This document shows positions 5,967 to 12,436 of a stretch of 13,400 bases of DNA, in pieces (position 1 is the stretch's first letter; every line of letters starts with the position of its first letter). The position numbers and the translations under genes are program-made. Source of the DNA: JBBQZL01 sp038207745 (GTDB taxonomy: Bacteria; Actinomycetota; Thermoleophilia; Solirubrobacterales; 70-9); contig JBBQZL010000055.1 in assembly GCA_038207745.1 (NCBI GenBank), positions 1 to 13,400 of the forward strand, written 5' to 3'. A model generated the notes under the pieces. That model made no database searches, was not told where the DNA came from, and was given only the letters and a program-made list of their open reading frames with translations.

Positions 5967-6876
5967 ACTTTCCGGCCCGGAATGGAGCGGGACTCTCCTC
6001 GGGGGCGAGAACCGAGGTTTCGGGCTCGACGTGGATCAACACCTCGGCGGTCGGGAACTCGTGGACGATCGCATCACGGAGCTCGTGCGCGCACTCGTGG
6101 GCGCGCTCGAGGCTCGTCCCGGAGCGAAACTGAAGGTGCAGGTCGACATGCCGCCTGCTCGCGGCCCTGCGACCCCGCAGCTTGTGGTACCCGACGACCT
6201 CCGGACCGCGGGTTGCGCGGATCACAGCCTCGATCTGATCCATCTCGTTCTGGGGAAGCGCCTCGTCGATCAGTGTTCCCGATGAGTTGAGAATCACCCG
6301 GATGCCTGTCCAGACGATGACCGCGGCGACGATCAGGGCGGTGATCGAATCAAGCGCCACGATCCCCGTGACCTCGACAAGGGTGAGGCCGGCCAGGACT
6401 CCCGCCGAGGTGAAGGCATCGGTGGTCAGATGTGCGGCGTCACCCTCGAGGGCCGGAGATTCGTGCTTCTCGGCCTGTCGTCTCAGCACCGTCGATACGC
6501 AGATGTTGGCGACGATCGAGAAGGCCATCACCGCGATGCCGACTCCGAGCCGCTCCACCTGCGAACCGACCACCAACCTGTGAGACGCCTCGTAGATGAT
6601 GATCGCCGCACCGAGCATGATCAGGATCCCCTCGATCGCAGCTGCGAGGCTCTCGACCTTCTCGTGTCCGTAGGGATGAAGCTCGTCGGCAGGTTCGTCG
6701 GCCTTGCGAACCGAGACGAAGGCGATCACCGAGGCGACCAGGTCGATCAGCGAGTGGACCGCCTCGGTGATGATCGCGATCGAGCCCGTGACCGCGCCGG
6801 CGGCAAGCTTGAGGGCGATCAAGAAGGCATTTGAGGCGATCGAGAGACCGGCGGCGCCTCGTTTGGTCTTGATCAC
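5944..6876 (-). CDS. Cation diffusion facilitator (zinc-type) exporter
   Basis: A six-helix inner-membrane antiporter that exports divalent metal in exchange for protons, with a C-terminal cytosolic regulatory domain (about 205-290). The transport site follows the HD-HD pattern: His41 and Asp45 in 'EAVHSLIDL', His149 and Asp153 in 'DAAHLTTDAFTS'. In this family HD-HD favours zinc, while DD-HD (YiiP) is broader and DD-DD goes with manganese. 'HPYGHEKVE' (67-75) is the conserved cytosolic motif after helix 2. Length is 310 residues, typical. The last 20 residues after the regulatory domain are low in predicted structure. The GTG start overlaps the rdgB stop by 4 bases, so it is co-translated with rdgB. 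Its function has no obvious tie to nucleotide sanitation. Confidence 0.93.
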   Translation of the reverse strand: MIKTKRGAAGLSIASNAFLIALKLAAGAVTGSIAIITEAVHSLIDLVASVIAFVSVRKADEPADELHPYGHEKVESLAAAIEGILIMLGAAIIIYEASHRLVVGSQVERLGVGIAVMAFSIVANICVSTVLRRQAEKHESPALEGDAAHLTTDAFTSAGVLAGLTLVEVTGIVALDSITALIVAAVIVWTGIRVILNSSGTLIDEALPQNEMDQIEAVIRATRGPEVVGYHKLRGRRAASRRHVDLHLQFRSGTSLERAHECAHELRDAIVHEFPTAEVLIHVEPETSVLAPEESPAPFRAGKFRYGAGD

Positions 6877-7481
6877 CTGGCCACGCGGCCTTCGAGGTGG
6901 GCAGCAAGCGCCCTCGCCGCGGCGCCGCGGTGGCTGATCGCGTGTTTCTCGGCCGGGTCGAGCTCGGCCATCGTCCGGGTATCCCCGGGACCCGTCGCGT
7001 CCGGAACGAAGGCGGGGTCGTATCCGAATCCACCTTCACCACGGGGTTCCTCGATCAGCTCACCCTCACAGCGACCCTCGAAGACCGCCTCGCCACCGTC
7101 CTCATCGATGAAGACAAGCGCACAGACATAGGCGACGCGCCGATCCCGGCCGGAATCCCCAACCTCCCGGATCAGCATGGCCAGGTTGTCGCGATCGGAG
7201 GCATCCCGGCCCGCGTATCTGGCCGAGCGGACCCCCGGGCGGCCATCGAGCGCAGCCGCTTCGATACCCGAGTCGTCGGCGATCACCGCCGCGCCCGTCG
7301 CGGCCCGTGCGGCGTGAGCCTTGATCAGAGCGTTTGCCTCAAAGGTGTCGCCGACCTCGGGGGGCAGGTCGCAGTTCTCGGGCAGCGGCCTCAACTCGAT
7401 ACCGGTGAGAATCTCGGCGAACTCACCCAGCTTGTGGTCATTGCGGGTTGCAACAAAGAGCGATGCAGGAAGATCTGGCAT
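6873..7481 (-). CDS. rdgB: dITP/XTP pyrophosphatase (RdgB/HAM1 family)
   Basis: A cytosolic house-cleaning enzyme that hydrolyses deaminated purine triphosphates (dITP, ITP, XTP) to the monophosphate and pyrophosphate, keeping them out of DNA and RNA. Family motifs occur in order: 'ATRNDHKLGEF' (11-21), 'ADDSGIEAAALDGRPG' (68-83, with catalytic Asp70), 'GFGYDPAF' (151-158) and 'EKHAISHRGAA' (178-188), which contacts the base. Length 202 residues is normal. It begins with ATG 11 bases after the rph stop and overlaps the exporter downstream. The rph-rdgB pairing is common in bacteria. Confidence 0.96.
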   Translation of the reverse strand: MPDLPASLFVATRNDHKLGEFAEILTGIELRPLPENCDLPPEVGDTFEANALIKAHAARAATGAAVIADDSGIEAAALDGRPGVRSARYAGRDASDRDNLAMLIREVGDSGRDRRVAYVCALVFIDEDGGEAVFEGRCEGELIEEPRGEGGFGYDPAFVPDATGPGDTRTMAELDPAEKHAISHRGAAARALAAHLEGRVAR

Positions 7482-7492
7482 CGCGACGGCGA

Positions 7493-8218
7493 TCAGCCCC
7501 CGGCGGCGAGCTCTTGGGCGCCACGGAGCAATTCGATCCCACTCTCGGCAAGTCCGAGAAGCTCGTCGAGGGAAGTCCGCGAGAGTGGGGTTTGCTCGGC
7601 CGTGGCCTGGACCTCGACCAGCCCGCCGTCCCCTGTCATCACCACGTTGGCATCGACCTCGGCGGTCGAGTCCTCCGAGTAATCGAGGTCACAGAGCGCC
7701 ACGCCACCGACCATTCCGACGCTGATCGCCGCAACCGAGCCGGTCAGGGGAAGCGCCTCGATCTCCTCGGTGTCAACAAGGCCCTGAAGCGCAAGCTGAA
7801 GCGCAACATAGCCGCCGGTGATCGCGGCGCACCTCGTCCCGCCATCGGCCTGGAGAACGTCGCAATCGACGTAGACGCTGCGCTCGCCGAGTGCCTCGAA
7901 GTCGACGACCACGCGCAGGCAGCGACCGATCAGTCTCTGGATCTCCACCGAGCGCCCGTCCTGCTTGCCCCTGGAGATGTCGCGGGCCTTGCGGTCCCCC
8001 GTCGAGGCGGGCAGCATCGCGTACTCGGCGGTGACCCACCCCTTTCCACGCCCCTCCATCCAGCGCGGCACCTTGCTGCTCACGGAAGCGGTGCAGATCA
8101 CCTTGGTCGTACCGATCGAGATAAGTGCCGAGCCATCTGCGGTCTCGACGAAGCCCGTCTCGATCTTGATCGGTCGTGGGTCTGCGGCAGAGCGGTCGTA
8201 GCTGCGTGTGTCGGGCAT
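7493..8218 (-). CDS. rph: Ribonuclease PH
   Basis: A phosphate-dependent 3'-5' exoribonuclease that trims tRNA precursors and acts in a hexameric ring. Diagnostic segments are 'GWVTAEYAMLPASTGDR' (60-76), 'DISRGKQDGRSVEIQRLIG' (80-98), 'DCDVLQADGGTRCAAITGG' (118-136), with the phosphate-binding Gly-Gly-Thr-Arg at 126-129, and 'LCDLDYSEDSTAEVDANVV' (175-193), with the acidic metal-binding cluster. Length 241 residues is full for the family. The ATG is preceded by GAGAG at about 9 bases. It is the first gene of the rph-rdgB-exporter operon. Confidence 0.97.
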   Translation of the reverse strand: MPDTRSYDRSAADPRPIKIETGFVETADGSALISIGTTKVICTASVSSKVPRWMEGRGKGWVTAEYAMLPASTGDRKARDISRGKQDGRSVEIQRLIGRCLRVVVDFEALGERSVYVDCDVLQADGGTRCAAITGGYVALQLALQGLVDTEEIEALPLTGSVAAISVGMVGGVALCDLDYSEDSTAEVDANVVMTGDGGLVEVQATAEQTPLSRTSLDELLGLAESGIELLRGAQELAAGG

Positions 8219-8328
8219 CGGCGCAGTCTCTCAAAAGACGCGCTCATTTCCCGATCCCGATGCGGGCTCTGCCCGATGTCCACCCGCCGCCGACTTCGGC
8301 CAGACCCAGGACAGGTGAAGCTCGGTGG
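8219..8328 (-). promoter_or_regulatory. Intergenic region between the SGNH hydrolase and rph
   Basis: This 110-bp stretch must hold the end of the SGNH transcript and any promoter for rph. A CGGGC/GCCCG hairpin with a 3-base loop lies at 8263-8275, without a T run in either direction, so it is at best a weak terminator. No clear -35/-10 pair was found. Readthrough from the SGNH gene is possible. Confidence 0.3.
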
Positions 8329-9393
8329 TCAGCCAGCGGGTGGAAGCACCCACCAGCGCCTGTTTGCGGGGGTCGGGTCCCGATTCCCACTCGAGTCGGT
8401 GGCGATCACCCGGAACTTGTGGCGGCCCGGCCTCAGATGGCGGTAGGTCCGCCGGGACCCGCAGGCGCTCATCGGCCCTGCGTCGAGTTTGCAGCGAAAA
8501 GTGGAGCCCTTTTCGTCGGAGCCGACGCGAAAGTGCGCGGTCGCCTGATGCCTCCGACCATGGGAACCGGCCAGGATCCTCGTCTGAGGGGGATCGACAT
8601 CGATCGCAGTTGGGTCGGGTCCCGTCGATGCAGGACATGTCGCCGTCGCTTCGCGAAACGCCTGCGCGATGGCCGCATGGCCGGCATCGTTCGGATGCAG
8701 GTTGTCCGAGGCAATGTATGCCCGGCCCGCCTGTTTGAAAGCCGGATATGGATTCGCCACCGGCAGCCCCAACTTGTCGGCCTCCTGGTAGACGACGTCG
8801 TTGAGTCCGACGTCGACCCCGGAGTCCGAGCAACCGACGACGAGGTTGGCCCCGAAGAGCCTCTGATCAGTGGAACTCCCCGCGGCGCCTCCGAGTCCCG
8901 TCGAGGGGTTGTAGTAGGCCATCACCGTGAACGGCTCGGCCCCCGGATCTGCGTCGAGCGCCGACTTGAGCTGGGCGAGCGTCTCCGCGAGGTTTGCCCG
9001 TGTGGGACAGATCGCCGGCTCATCCCAGTGACCGCCGCAGGGCCCGGAAAGCAGGTCGTTGCCACCAATCCCGATCGTCACGGCGACGGTATCGGTGGGG
9101 GCATTGATCTCGGCCAACGTCGTGGTCAGCTGGCCTCCGGTGCGCAACGAGCCGCTGGTGGCGCCCCCGGAGGCGTAGTTTAAAACCTGGTCTGCGCCGA
9201 GACTTGCGCTGTAGTCGCCATAGAGCAGGTTGACGACGCCGTTTGCCGACGAGGACGCACCGTATCCGGCTGAAACCGAGTCCCCGAGGGCGATGTAAGG
9301 GTGGTCACCCGGAGTCGCGACCGCCGCGCCAGGCGAGATCGACGCGACGGCGATCACGATCAGCAATGACCTTCGTCTGACCATTGGTCCCAT
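8329..9393 (-). CDS. Secreted SGNH/GDSL-family hydrolase with C-terminal Cys-pair module
   Basis: An extracellular esterase/lipase-like serine hydrolase. A signal peptide covers residues 1-26 ('MVRRRSLLIVIAVASI...', cleaving near 'AVA'). The SGNH catalytic blocks are present: 'IALGDSVSAGYG' (34-45, Ser39), a conserved glycine region around 74-83, 'GIGGNDLL' (108-115, Asn112) and 'DNLHPNDAGH' (230-239, Asp230 and His233). A second domain (about 267-349) contains 'GSTFRCKLD', a Cys301-Cys311 pair, and 'DPTPANRR'. The same module ends the beta-propeller protein further along. Actinobacterial relatives act on lipid or acyl esters, but the substrate is unknown. The start has a GGAGGG Shine-Dalgarno 7 bases upstream. 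ATG at 9384 is a possible internal alternative. Confidence 0.9.
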   Translation of the reverse strand: MGPMVRRRSLLIVIAVASISPGAAVATPGDHPYIALGDSVSAGYGASSSANGVVNLLYGDYSASLGADQVLNYASGGATSGSLRTGGQLTTTLAEINAPTDTVAVTIGIGGNDLLSGPCGGHWDEPAICPTRANLAETLAQLKSALDADPGAEPFTVMAYYNPSTGLGGAAGSSTDQRLFGANLVVGCSDSGVDVGLNDVVYQEADKLGLPVANPYPAFKQAGRAYIASDNLHPNDAGHAAIAQAFREATATCPASTGPDPTAIDVDPPQTRILAGSHGRRHQATAHFRVGSDEKGSTFRCKLDAGPMSACGSRRTYRHLRPGRHKFRVIATDSSGNRDPTPANRRWWVLPPAG

Positions 9394-9660
9394 CGCATTT
9401 CCCTCCGCTTCAATCTTGACCGATCGGAGCGAGCCGCGCGACCCCCGACATCGGGGCGGACGCCTGGCTGGGATCGACGCATCGCACTTGCAGGCGTCAC
9501 CTTCCCGGAAACCAGATTCGTTTCAGATGGAGCGACCGTTGGCCGCCGGCGACGATGCGGCGGGTATCGGGTATCGGCGCAGCCTTCGGGGGACTGTCCG
9601 CTGATCCCGATGCCCGCTGCATGCGGTCCGAAGGCCGCCCGCCGCTGAACGCCTCCGGCG
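9394..9660 (-). promoter_or_regulatory. Non-coding leader of the SGNH gene with inverted repeats
   Basis: This 267-bp stretch shows no protein-like frame. An 8-bp perfect inverted repeat, GACGCCTG (9459-9466) and CAGGCGTC (9491-9498), has a 24-base loop. Immediately nearer the gene is CCCCG/CGGGG (9443-9456) with a tetraloop. Neither is followed by a T run, so they are not standard terminators. They could form a folded 5' leader or serve as protein-binding sites. A short tandem GGGTATC pair lies at 9562-9575. I could not match the leader to a riboswitch class I know. Confidence 0.4.
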
Positions 9661-9909
9661 CTACCTGAAGGTCACCTTGTCGACAGCCGACTTGATCTTG
9701 TCGACGATCACCTCCGCCAGCTCGGTGCCCTGTCTGCCGTTGAATCCCTTCATCGCGGCGACCATCCCGACCATCAGCAGCGAGACCAGCAGGATCAACC
9801 CGACGTACTCGACCGTGCCCTGGCCGCGTTCGCTCTCGAGTGCCGCCCTGACGGTCTGCGCGCGGTGATGCGCGACAGCGTGCAGGTATCCGAAAAATGC
9901 GTGGAACAT
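9661..9909 (-). CDS. Flp/type IVb prepilin
   Basis: An 82-residue pilin precursor. A 29-residue leader, rich in His and aromatic residues and ending 'ESERG', is followed by the prepilin peptidase site G|QGTVEY: Gly29 before the cut, Glu at +5, Tyr at +6, as in Flp pilins. The hydrophobic assembly helix 'VGLILLVSLLMVGMVAAM' follows, then a short polar C-terminus. Such pilins are made by the Tad machinery and form thin adhesive fibres. No tad, cpa or prepilin peptidase gene is visible here. A very strong Shine-Dalgarno, AAGGAGG, ends 5 bases before the ATG. A role as a minor membrane-anchored protein rather than a fibre subunit cannot be excluded. Confidence 0.85.
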   Translation of the reverse strand: MFHAFFGYLHAVAHHRAQTVRAALESERGQGTVEYVGLILLVSLLMVGMVAAMKGFNGRQGTELAEVIVDKIKSAVDKVTFR

Positions 9910-9914
9910 CTGAA

Positions 9915-9943
9915 CCTCCTTCGATCGATTGCAACTTCGATCG
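9915..9943 (-). promoter_or_regulatory. Inverted repeat next to the Flp Shine-Dalgarno
   Basis: CGATCGA (9922-9928) and TCGATCG (9937-9943) are perfect 7-bp arms around an 8-base loop. In the transcript the hairpin would end one base before AGGAGG (9915-9920). It could be an operator, or an RNA structure affecting ribosome access. The centre also contains the palindrome TTGCAA. Confidence 0.4.
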
Positions 9944-9977
9944 TGAGGGGTCTTGGGTCAGGTATCTAGACCGGGGC

Positions 9978-10004
9978 GAGTCAATTGCGCGGCCGAAGAG
10001 TCAA
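9978..10004 (+). repeat. Direct repeat GAGTCAA x2, 20 bp apart
   Basis: GAGTCAA occurs at 9978-9984 and 9998-10004, in phase by two helical turns, upstream of the flp gene (minus-strand TTGACTC). Each copy resembles a -35 hexamer but no matching -10 was found at the right spacing. The pair may be regulator-binding sites or chance. Confidence 0.3.
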
Positions 10005-10031
10005 GAGAGGCTCAAACCTGCCGTGCGCCCG

Positions 10032-11180
10032 TCAGATCCTGAAACGCCGCTTCGCCGGCGAGGGATCGAAGGCACCCTGGGAGTTACGCGCCTTGACCCT
10101 GAAGGTGTGCTTTCGCTTCTTCAGGTGCTTGTAGGTCTTGGGGGATTTGCACTTCCTGAAGACCCTGCCGTCGAGGCTGCAGGCAAAGGTCGAGCCGCGC
10201 TGGGTGGAGGAGAAGCGGAACTTCGCCTTCCTCCGGCCGGCCCTGATCACAGCCGAGTTGATCTTCGTGTTCGGGGATCTGAGGGCGTCGACCGCGATGT
10301 CGCCCGGTTGGCCTGCGCCGGGGATGAAACTCCGTTTGACGGCGCCGCCGCTGAGATTGGCGCGGCCGATCCTGCCGGTATTGACGTTGGTCCAGTACAT
10401 ATGGCCGGCATCGACGGCGATTCCGTTCGGCAGGCTGTGGGCCGGAACCTTGATCAAGGTCTGGTCTGCGCCGGAGCCGTCAAGGTTGGCGCGGCCGATC
10501 CTGTCCGTTGCTCCGTTGGCCCAGTAGATGTGGCCGGAGCCAACCGCCAGGCCGCTGGGACCGACGAAGCCACCCCCGTCTACCGAGATCAAGCTCTGGT
10601 CGACGTCGCCGCCGCCAAGGTCGGCGCGGCCGATCGTGTTCATGCCGGAATTCGCCCAGTAGACGTGGTTGTCGTCAACCGCGAGGCCGACCGGCTGAAT
10701 CGCGCCGCCGATAAAGGTCTGGTCGGCGCCGGAGCCATCGAGGTTGGCGCGGCCGATCGTGCCCTCGAAAATCGAGCCGCCATAGGTGAAATTCGTCCAG
10801 TAGATGTGGCCTGCGTGGACCACAATGCCGTACGGGCGGTTCGCGCCGGTGATGAAGCTCCGGTCGGCGCTGCTGCCGTCGAGGTTGGCGCGGCCGATTC
10901 TGTTCGAGGCGGAGTTCGTCCAGTACACGTGGCGGGCGTCCACCGCCACGGCCTCCGGCGAGCCGATACCGCTGATAAAGCTCGGGTAGGTGCCGGTGCC
11001 GTTGAGGTTGGCGCGGCCGATCGTCTTCGACCGCACATCCGTCCAATAGACGTAGGCGCTGACGGTCGCGGGCAAGATCGCGAACGCGATCAACGCCAGA
11101 GCTGCCAGCGTGGCGAGCCTTGTGGTCCTCGTCGTCTCTATGAGGCGAGGCGAATGAGCGGACAGCGGACGGGCGGGCAT
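10032..11180 (-). CDS. Secreted six-bladed YWTD-type beta-propeller with C-terminal Cys-pair module
   Basis: A 382-residue exported protein. The signal peptide has a long N-region and hydrophobic core 'LATLAALALIAFAIL', with likely cleavage after 'VSA' (42). Six repeats of about 41-47 residues follow, each with 'YW[TA][ND]', 'IGRA[ND]L', and 'P.GIAVDAGH' or close variants. They resemble LDL-receptor class B repeats, and six units close one propeller. Residues 304-382 form a separate module with 'GSTFACSLD', a second cysteine, and 'DPSPAKRR', homologous to the end of the SGNH hydrolase. No catalytic residues are evident, and a binding or adhesive role outside the cell is likely. The ATG has AGGAGG 6 bases upstream. 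A long frame on the opposite strand across the repeats is only its antisense shadow. Confidence 0.88.
   Translation of the reverse strand: MPARPLSAHSPRLIETTRTTRLATLAALALIAFAILPATVSAYVYWTDVRSKTIGRANLNGTGTYPSFISGIGSPEAVAVDARHVYWTNSASNRIGRANLDGSSADRSFITGANRPYGIVVHAGHIYWTNFTYGGSIFEGTIGRANLDGSGADQTFIGGAIQPVGLAVDDNHVYWANSGMNTIGRADLGGGDVDQSLISVDGGGFVGPSGLAVGSGHIYWANGATDRIGRANLDGSGADQTLIKVPAHSLPNGIAVDAGHMYWTNVNTGRIGRANLSGGAVKRSFIPGAGQPGDIAVDALRSPNTKINSAVIRAGRRKAKFRFSSTQRGSTFACSLDGRVFRKCKSPKTYKHLKKRKHTFRVKARNSQGAFDPSPAKRRFRI
10350..11025 (-). repeat. Tandem coding repeats of the propeller (six units)
   Basis: The core 'TTGGCGCGGCCGAT' or a one-base variant recurs six times (near 10356, 10486, 10621, 10744, 10885 and 11009), at spacings of about 123-141 bp, each encoding the 'IGRANL' segment. 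Similarity at the DNA level, not only in protein, suggests recent duplication or gene conversion among blades. Confidence 0.8.
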
Positions 11181-11421
11181 GGAGAGCCTCCTATGGTGGC
11201 GCTCCTGTTTAGATCATCTCTGTCGCCGGGGACAGGCCGTGAGATCGCCGGGGACTCGGATCCGTAACGGCCGCGCAAGATATTCAGCAGCGGCGAAGGT
11301 AAAGACAGTACACAGTACAGCGATGCGGGTGGAGACCTATTCCAAGCACCGATGGCTGGCAAAGCGCGCTTAAAGCGGATCTGTTTTGAAGTTCAACCCG
11401 TGTCGCGGATACGCTCAACCG
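11181..11421. promoter_or_regulatory. Divergent intergenic region between propeller and glycosyltransferase genes
   Basis: This 241-bp region holds no protein-like frame. It contains an 11-bp direct repeat TCGCCGGGGAC (11223-11233 and 11245-11255) upstream of the propeller gene. A tandem ACAGTAC pair (11305-11311, 11312-11318) lies nearer the glycosyltransferase. Minus-strand TCTAAA near 11211-11216 could be a -10 for the propeller. No confident -35 was found for either gene. Confidence 0.4.
11223..11255 (-). repeat. Direct repeat TCGCCGGGGAC x2 (22-bp period)
   Basis: Two identical 11-base copies have starts 22 bp apart, two helical turns. They lie 43-75 bp before the propeller start codon, where an activator or response regulator would bind near a -35 position. 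Confidence 0.5.
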
Positions 11422-12366
11422 GTGCGCGTCCTGACGGTCACCAACATGACTCCCGATCGGTCGACCCCCCAGAGAGGGCGATGGGTTCTCGACCAGGTCG
11501 AAGAGGTCCGGCGTCTCGGCGTCGAGGTGGATCTGTTCGCCTTCCCGAAGGGACGCAGCCACTACTTGCCCGCGACCAGGGAGCTGCGCCGGAAGCTGGC
11601 AGCCGAAGACTTCGACCTCGTACATGCGCACTACGGGCTTGCAGGATGGTGCGCCCAGCTTGCCGGAGCCGACCCCCTCATCGTCACCTTTCACGGCACT
11701 GACGTCCGCCACCGCGTCGTCGGCAGGATGTCGCAGCTCCTCGCGAAACGGATCGACCTGGTTGCCGGCGTCTCCAGGGCGCTCTTCGAACGCGAGGCCG
11801 ACCGCCCCGGTCTGCCGCGAGATGTGGCCACATGTGCCGTGCTCCCATGCGGACCCGATCTCGATCGCTTCGGGCAGATCCCCAGGCCAGAGGCTCGCAG
11901 GGTCCTCGGGCTCAACCCAAACGGCCGCTTCCTCTTCTTCCCGGCGGATCCGGCAAGACCGGAGAAGCGAATTGACCTGGCACGGCAACTTGCAGAACGC
12001 TGCAACGCCGAACTTCTGACAGGCGGAGGAATCGACCCCGATCGGATGTCGCTCTGGTTCAACGCGGCGAACGCCGTCGTGATCACCTCCGGATATGAAG
12101 GCTTCGGGCTTGCCTGCATCGAGGCGCTTGCGTGTGATGTGCCGGTTCTCTCGACTCCCGTCGGCGTCGCGCCATTCGCGCTCGGGGACATCGATGGATG
12201 CATCTGCGAGGAGTTCGACAACGAGATCTGGGCGACGCTCGCAAACCGCCATCTTGACTCGGCAGAGAGCCGAATCCGGGGGTCCCGGAGGGCCGCCGCC
12301 TTCGCCGCCGACCGGATGGCCGAGAGGGTCGTATGTGCGTACCGGGAGGTGCTCGGTCATGATTGA
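11422..12366 (+). CDS. GT4-family glycosyltransferase
   Basis: A retaining, GT-B fold glycosyltransferase that moves a sugar from a nucleotide donor to an acceptor at the cytosolic face. The acceptor-side half begins 'MRVLTVTNMTPD' and includes 'DLVHAHYG' (65-72) and 'TFHGTD' (89-94). The donor half has 'PARPEKR' (177-183), with Arg179 and Lys182 expected to hold the diphosphate, and the E-x7-E motif in 'YEGFGLACIEAL' (Glu216 and Glu224). At 314 residues it is shorter than most GT4 enzymes, but all key motifs are present. GTG is chosen because the protein then begins at the first beta strand. An upstream TTG (11386) would add 12 residues unlike the family. Donor and acceptor sugars are unknown. 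It is transcribed away from the propeller gene. Confidence 0.9.
   Translation: MRVLTVTNMTPDRSTPQRGRWVLDQVEEVRRLGVEVDLFAFPKGRSHYLPATRELRRKLAAEDFDLVHAHYGLAGWCAQLAGADPLIVTFHGTDVRHRVVGRMSQLLAKRIDLVAGVSRALFEREADRPGLPRDVATCAVLPCGPDLDRFGQIPRPEARRVLGLNPNGRFLFFPADPARPEKRIDLARQLAERCNAELLTGGGIDPDRMSLWFNAANAVVITSGYEGFGLACIEALACDVPVLSTPVGVAPFALGDIDGCICEEFDNEIWATLANRHLDSAESRIRGSRRAAAFAADRMAERVVCAYREVLGHD
12344..12350 (+). promoter_or_regulatory. Shine-Dalgarno GGGAGGT before a 25-codon ORF
   Basis: The site lies inside the glycosyltransferase gene, 8 bases before the ATG at 12359, at good strength and spacing. It is the main evidence that the short ORF after it is, or was, translated. Confidence 0.5.
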
Positions 12367-12436
12367 GGTTCACGTGTCTTTTCTCACGACAGAGATCCAC
12401 CCGTCAGACGGCCCCCTGGAGGCCCTCTTTGGCTAG
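12359..12436 (+). pseudogene. 25-codon ORF: possible glycosyltransferase remnant or leader peptide
   Basis: The ORF overlaps the glycosyltransferase stop by 8 bases and ends at TAG inside the start region of the next gene. The peptide begins 'MIEVHVSFLTTEIHPSDG', which resembles the opening of GT4 enzymes (typically 'VLFLTTE.PP..GG'). No continuation of such an enzyme is seen in any frame after it. It may be the stump of a deleted second glycosyltransferase, or a short coupled leader whose translation delivers ribosomes to the next start. It could also be chance. Confidence 0.4.
12418..12422 (+). promoter_or_regulatory. Shine-Dalgarno GGAGG deciding a TTG start
   Basis: GGAGG lies 6 bases before TTG 12429. 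No ATG or GTG in the same frame occurs early enough to keep the conserved-looking basic N-terminus of the following protein. Confidence 0.65.

Noticed and set aside
7448..8446. 332-codon plus-strand frame across rph
   Set aside because: It is antisense to RNase PH, whose catalytic motifs are all present, and has no recognisable features.
9501..9660. Possible c-di-GMP or other known riboswitch between flp and the SGNH gene
   Set aside because: I could not find the conserved core of any riboswitch class I know, only simple inverted repeats nearer the SGNH start.
9897..11267. 456-codon plus-strand frame with internal 'VGAAD..R..IRPVDVAGV' repeats
   Set aside because: It is the antisense of the beta-propeller repeats. 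The minus-strand gene has a signal peptide, recognisable YWTD repeats and a good Shine-Dalgarno, which the plus frame lacks.
11305..11318. Tandem ACAGTAC pair
   Set aside because: The copies are adjacent and short (7 bp), and no flanking structure supports a defined site. It may be chance and is kept only as a note in the intergenic entry.
11284..12360. 358-codon minus-strand frame
   Set aside because: It lies opposite the GT4 glycosyltransferase, whose motifs are convincing. The minus frame shows no domain pattern.
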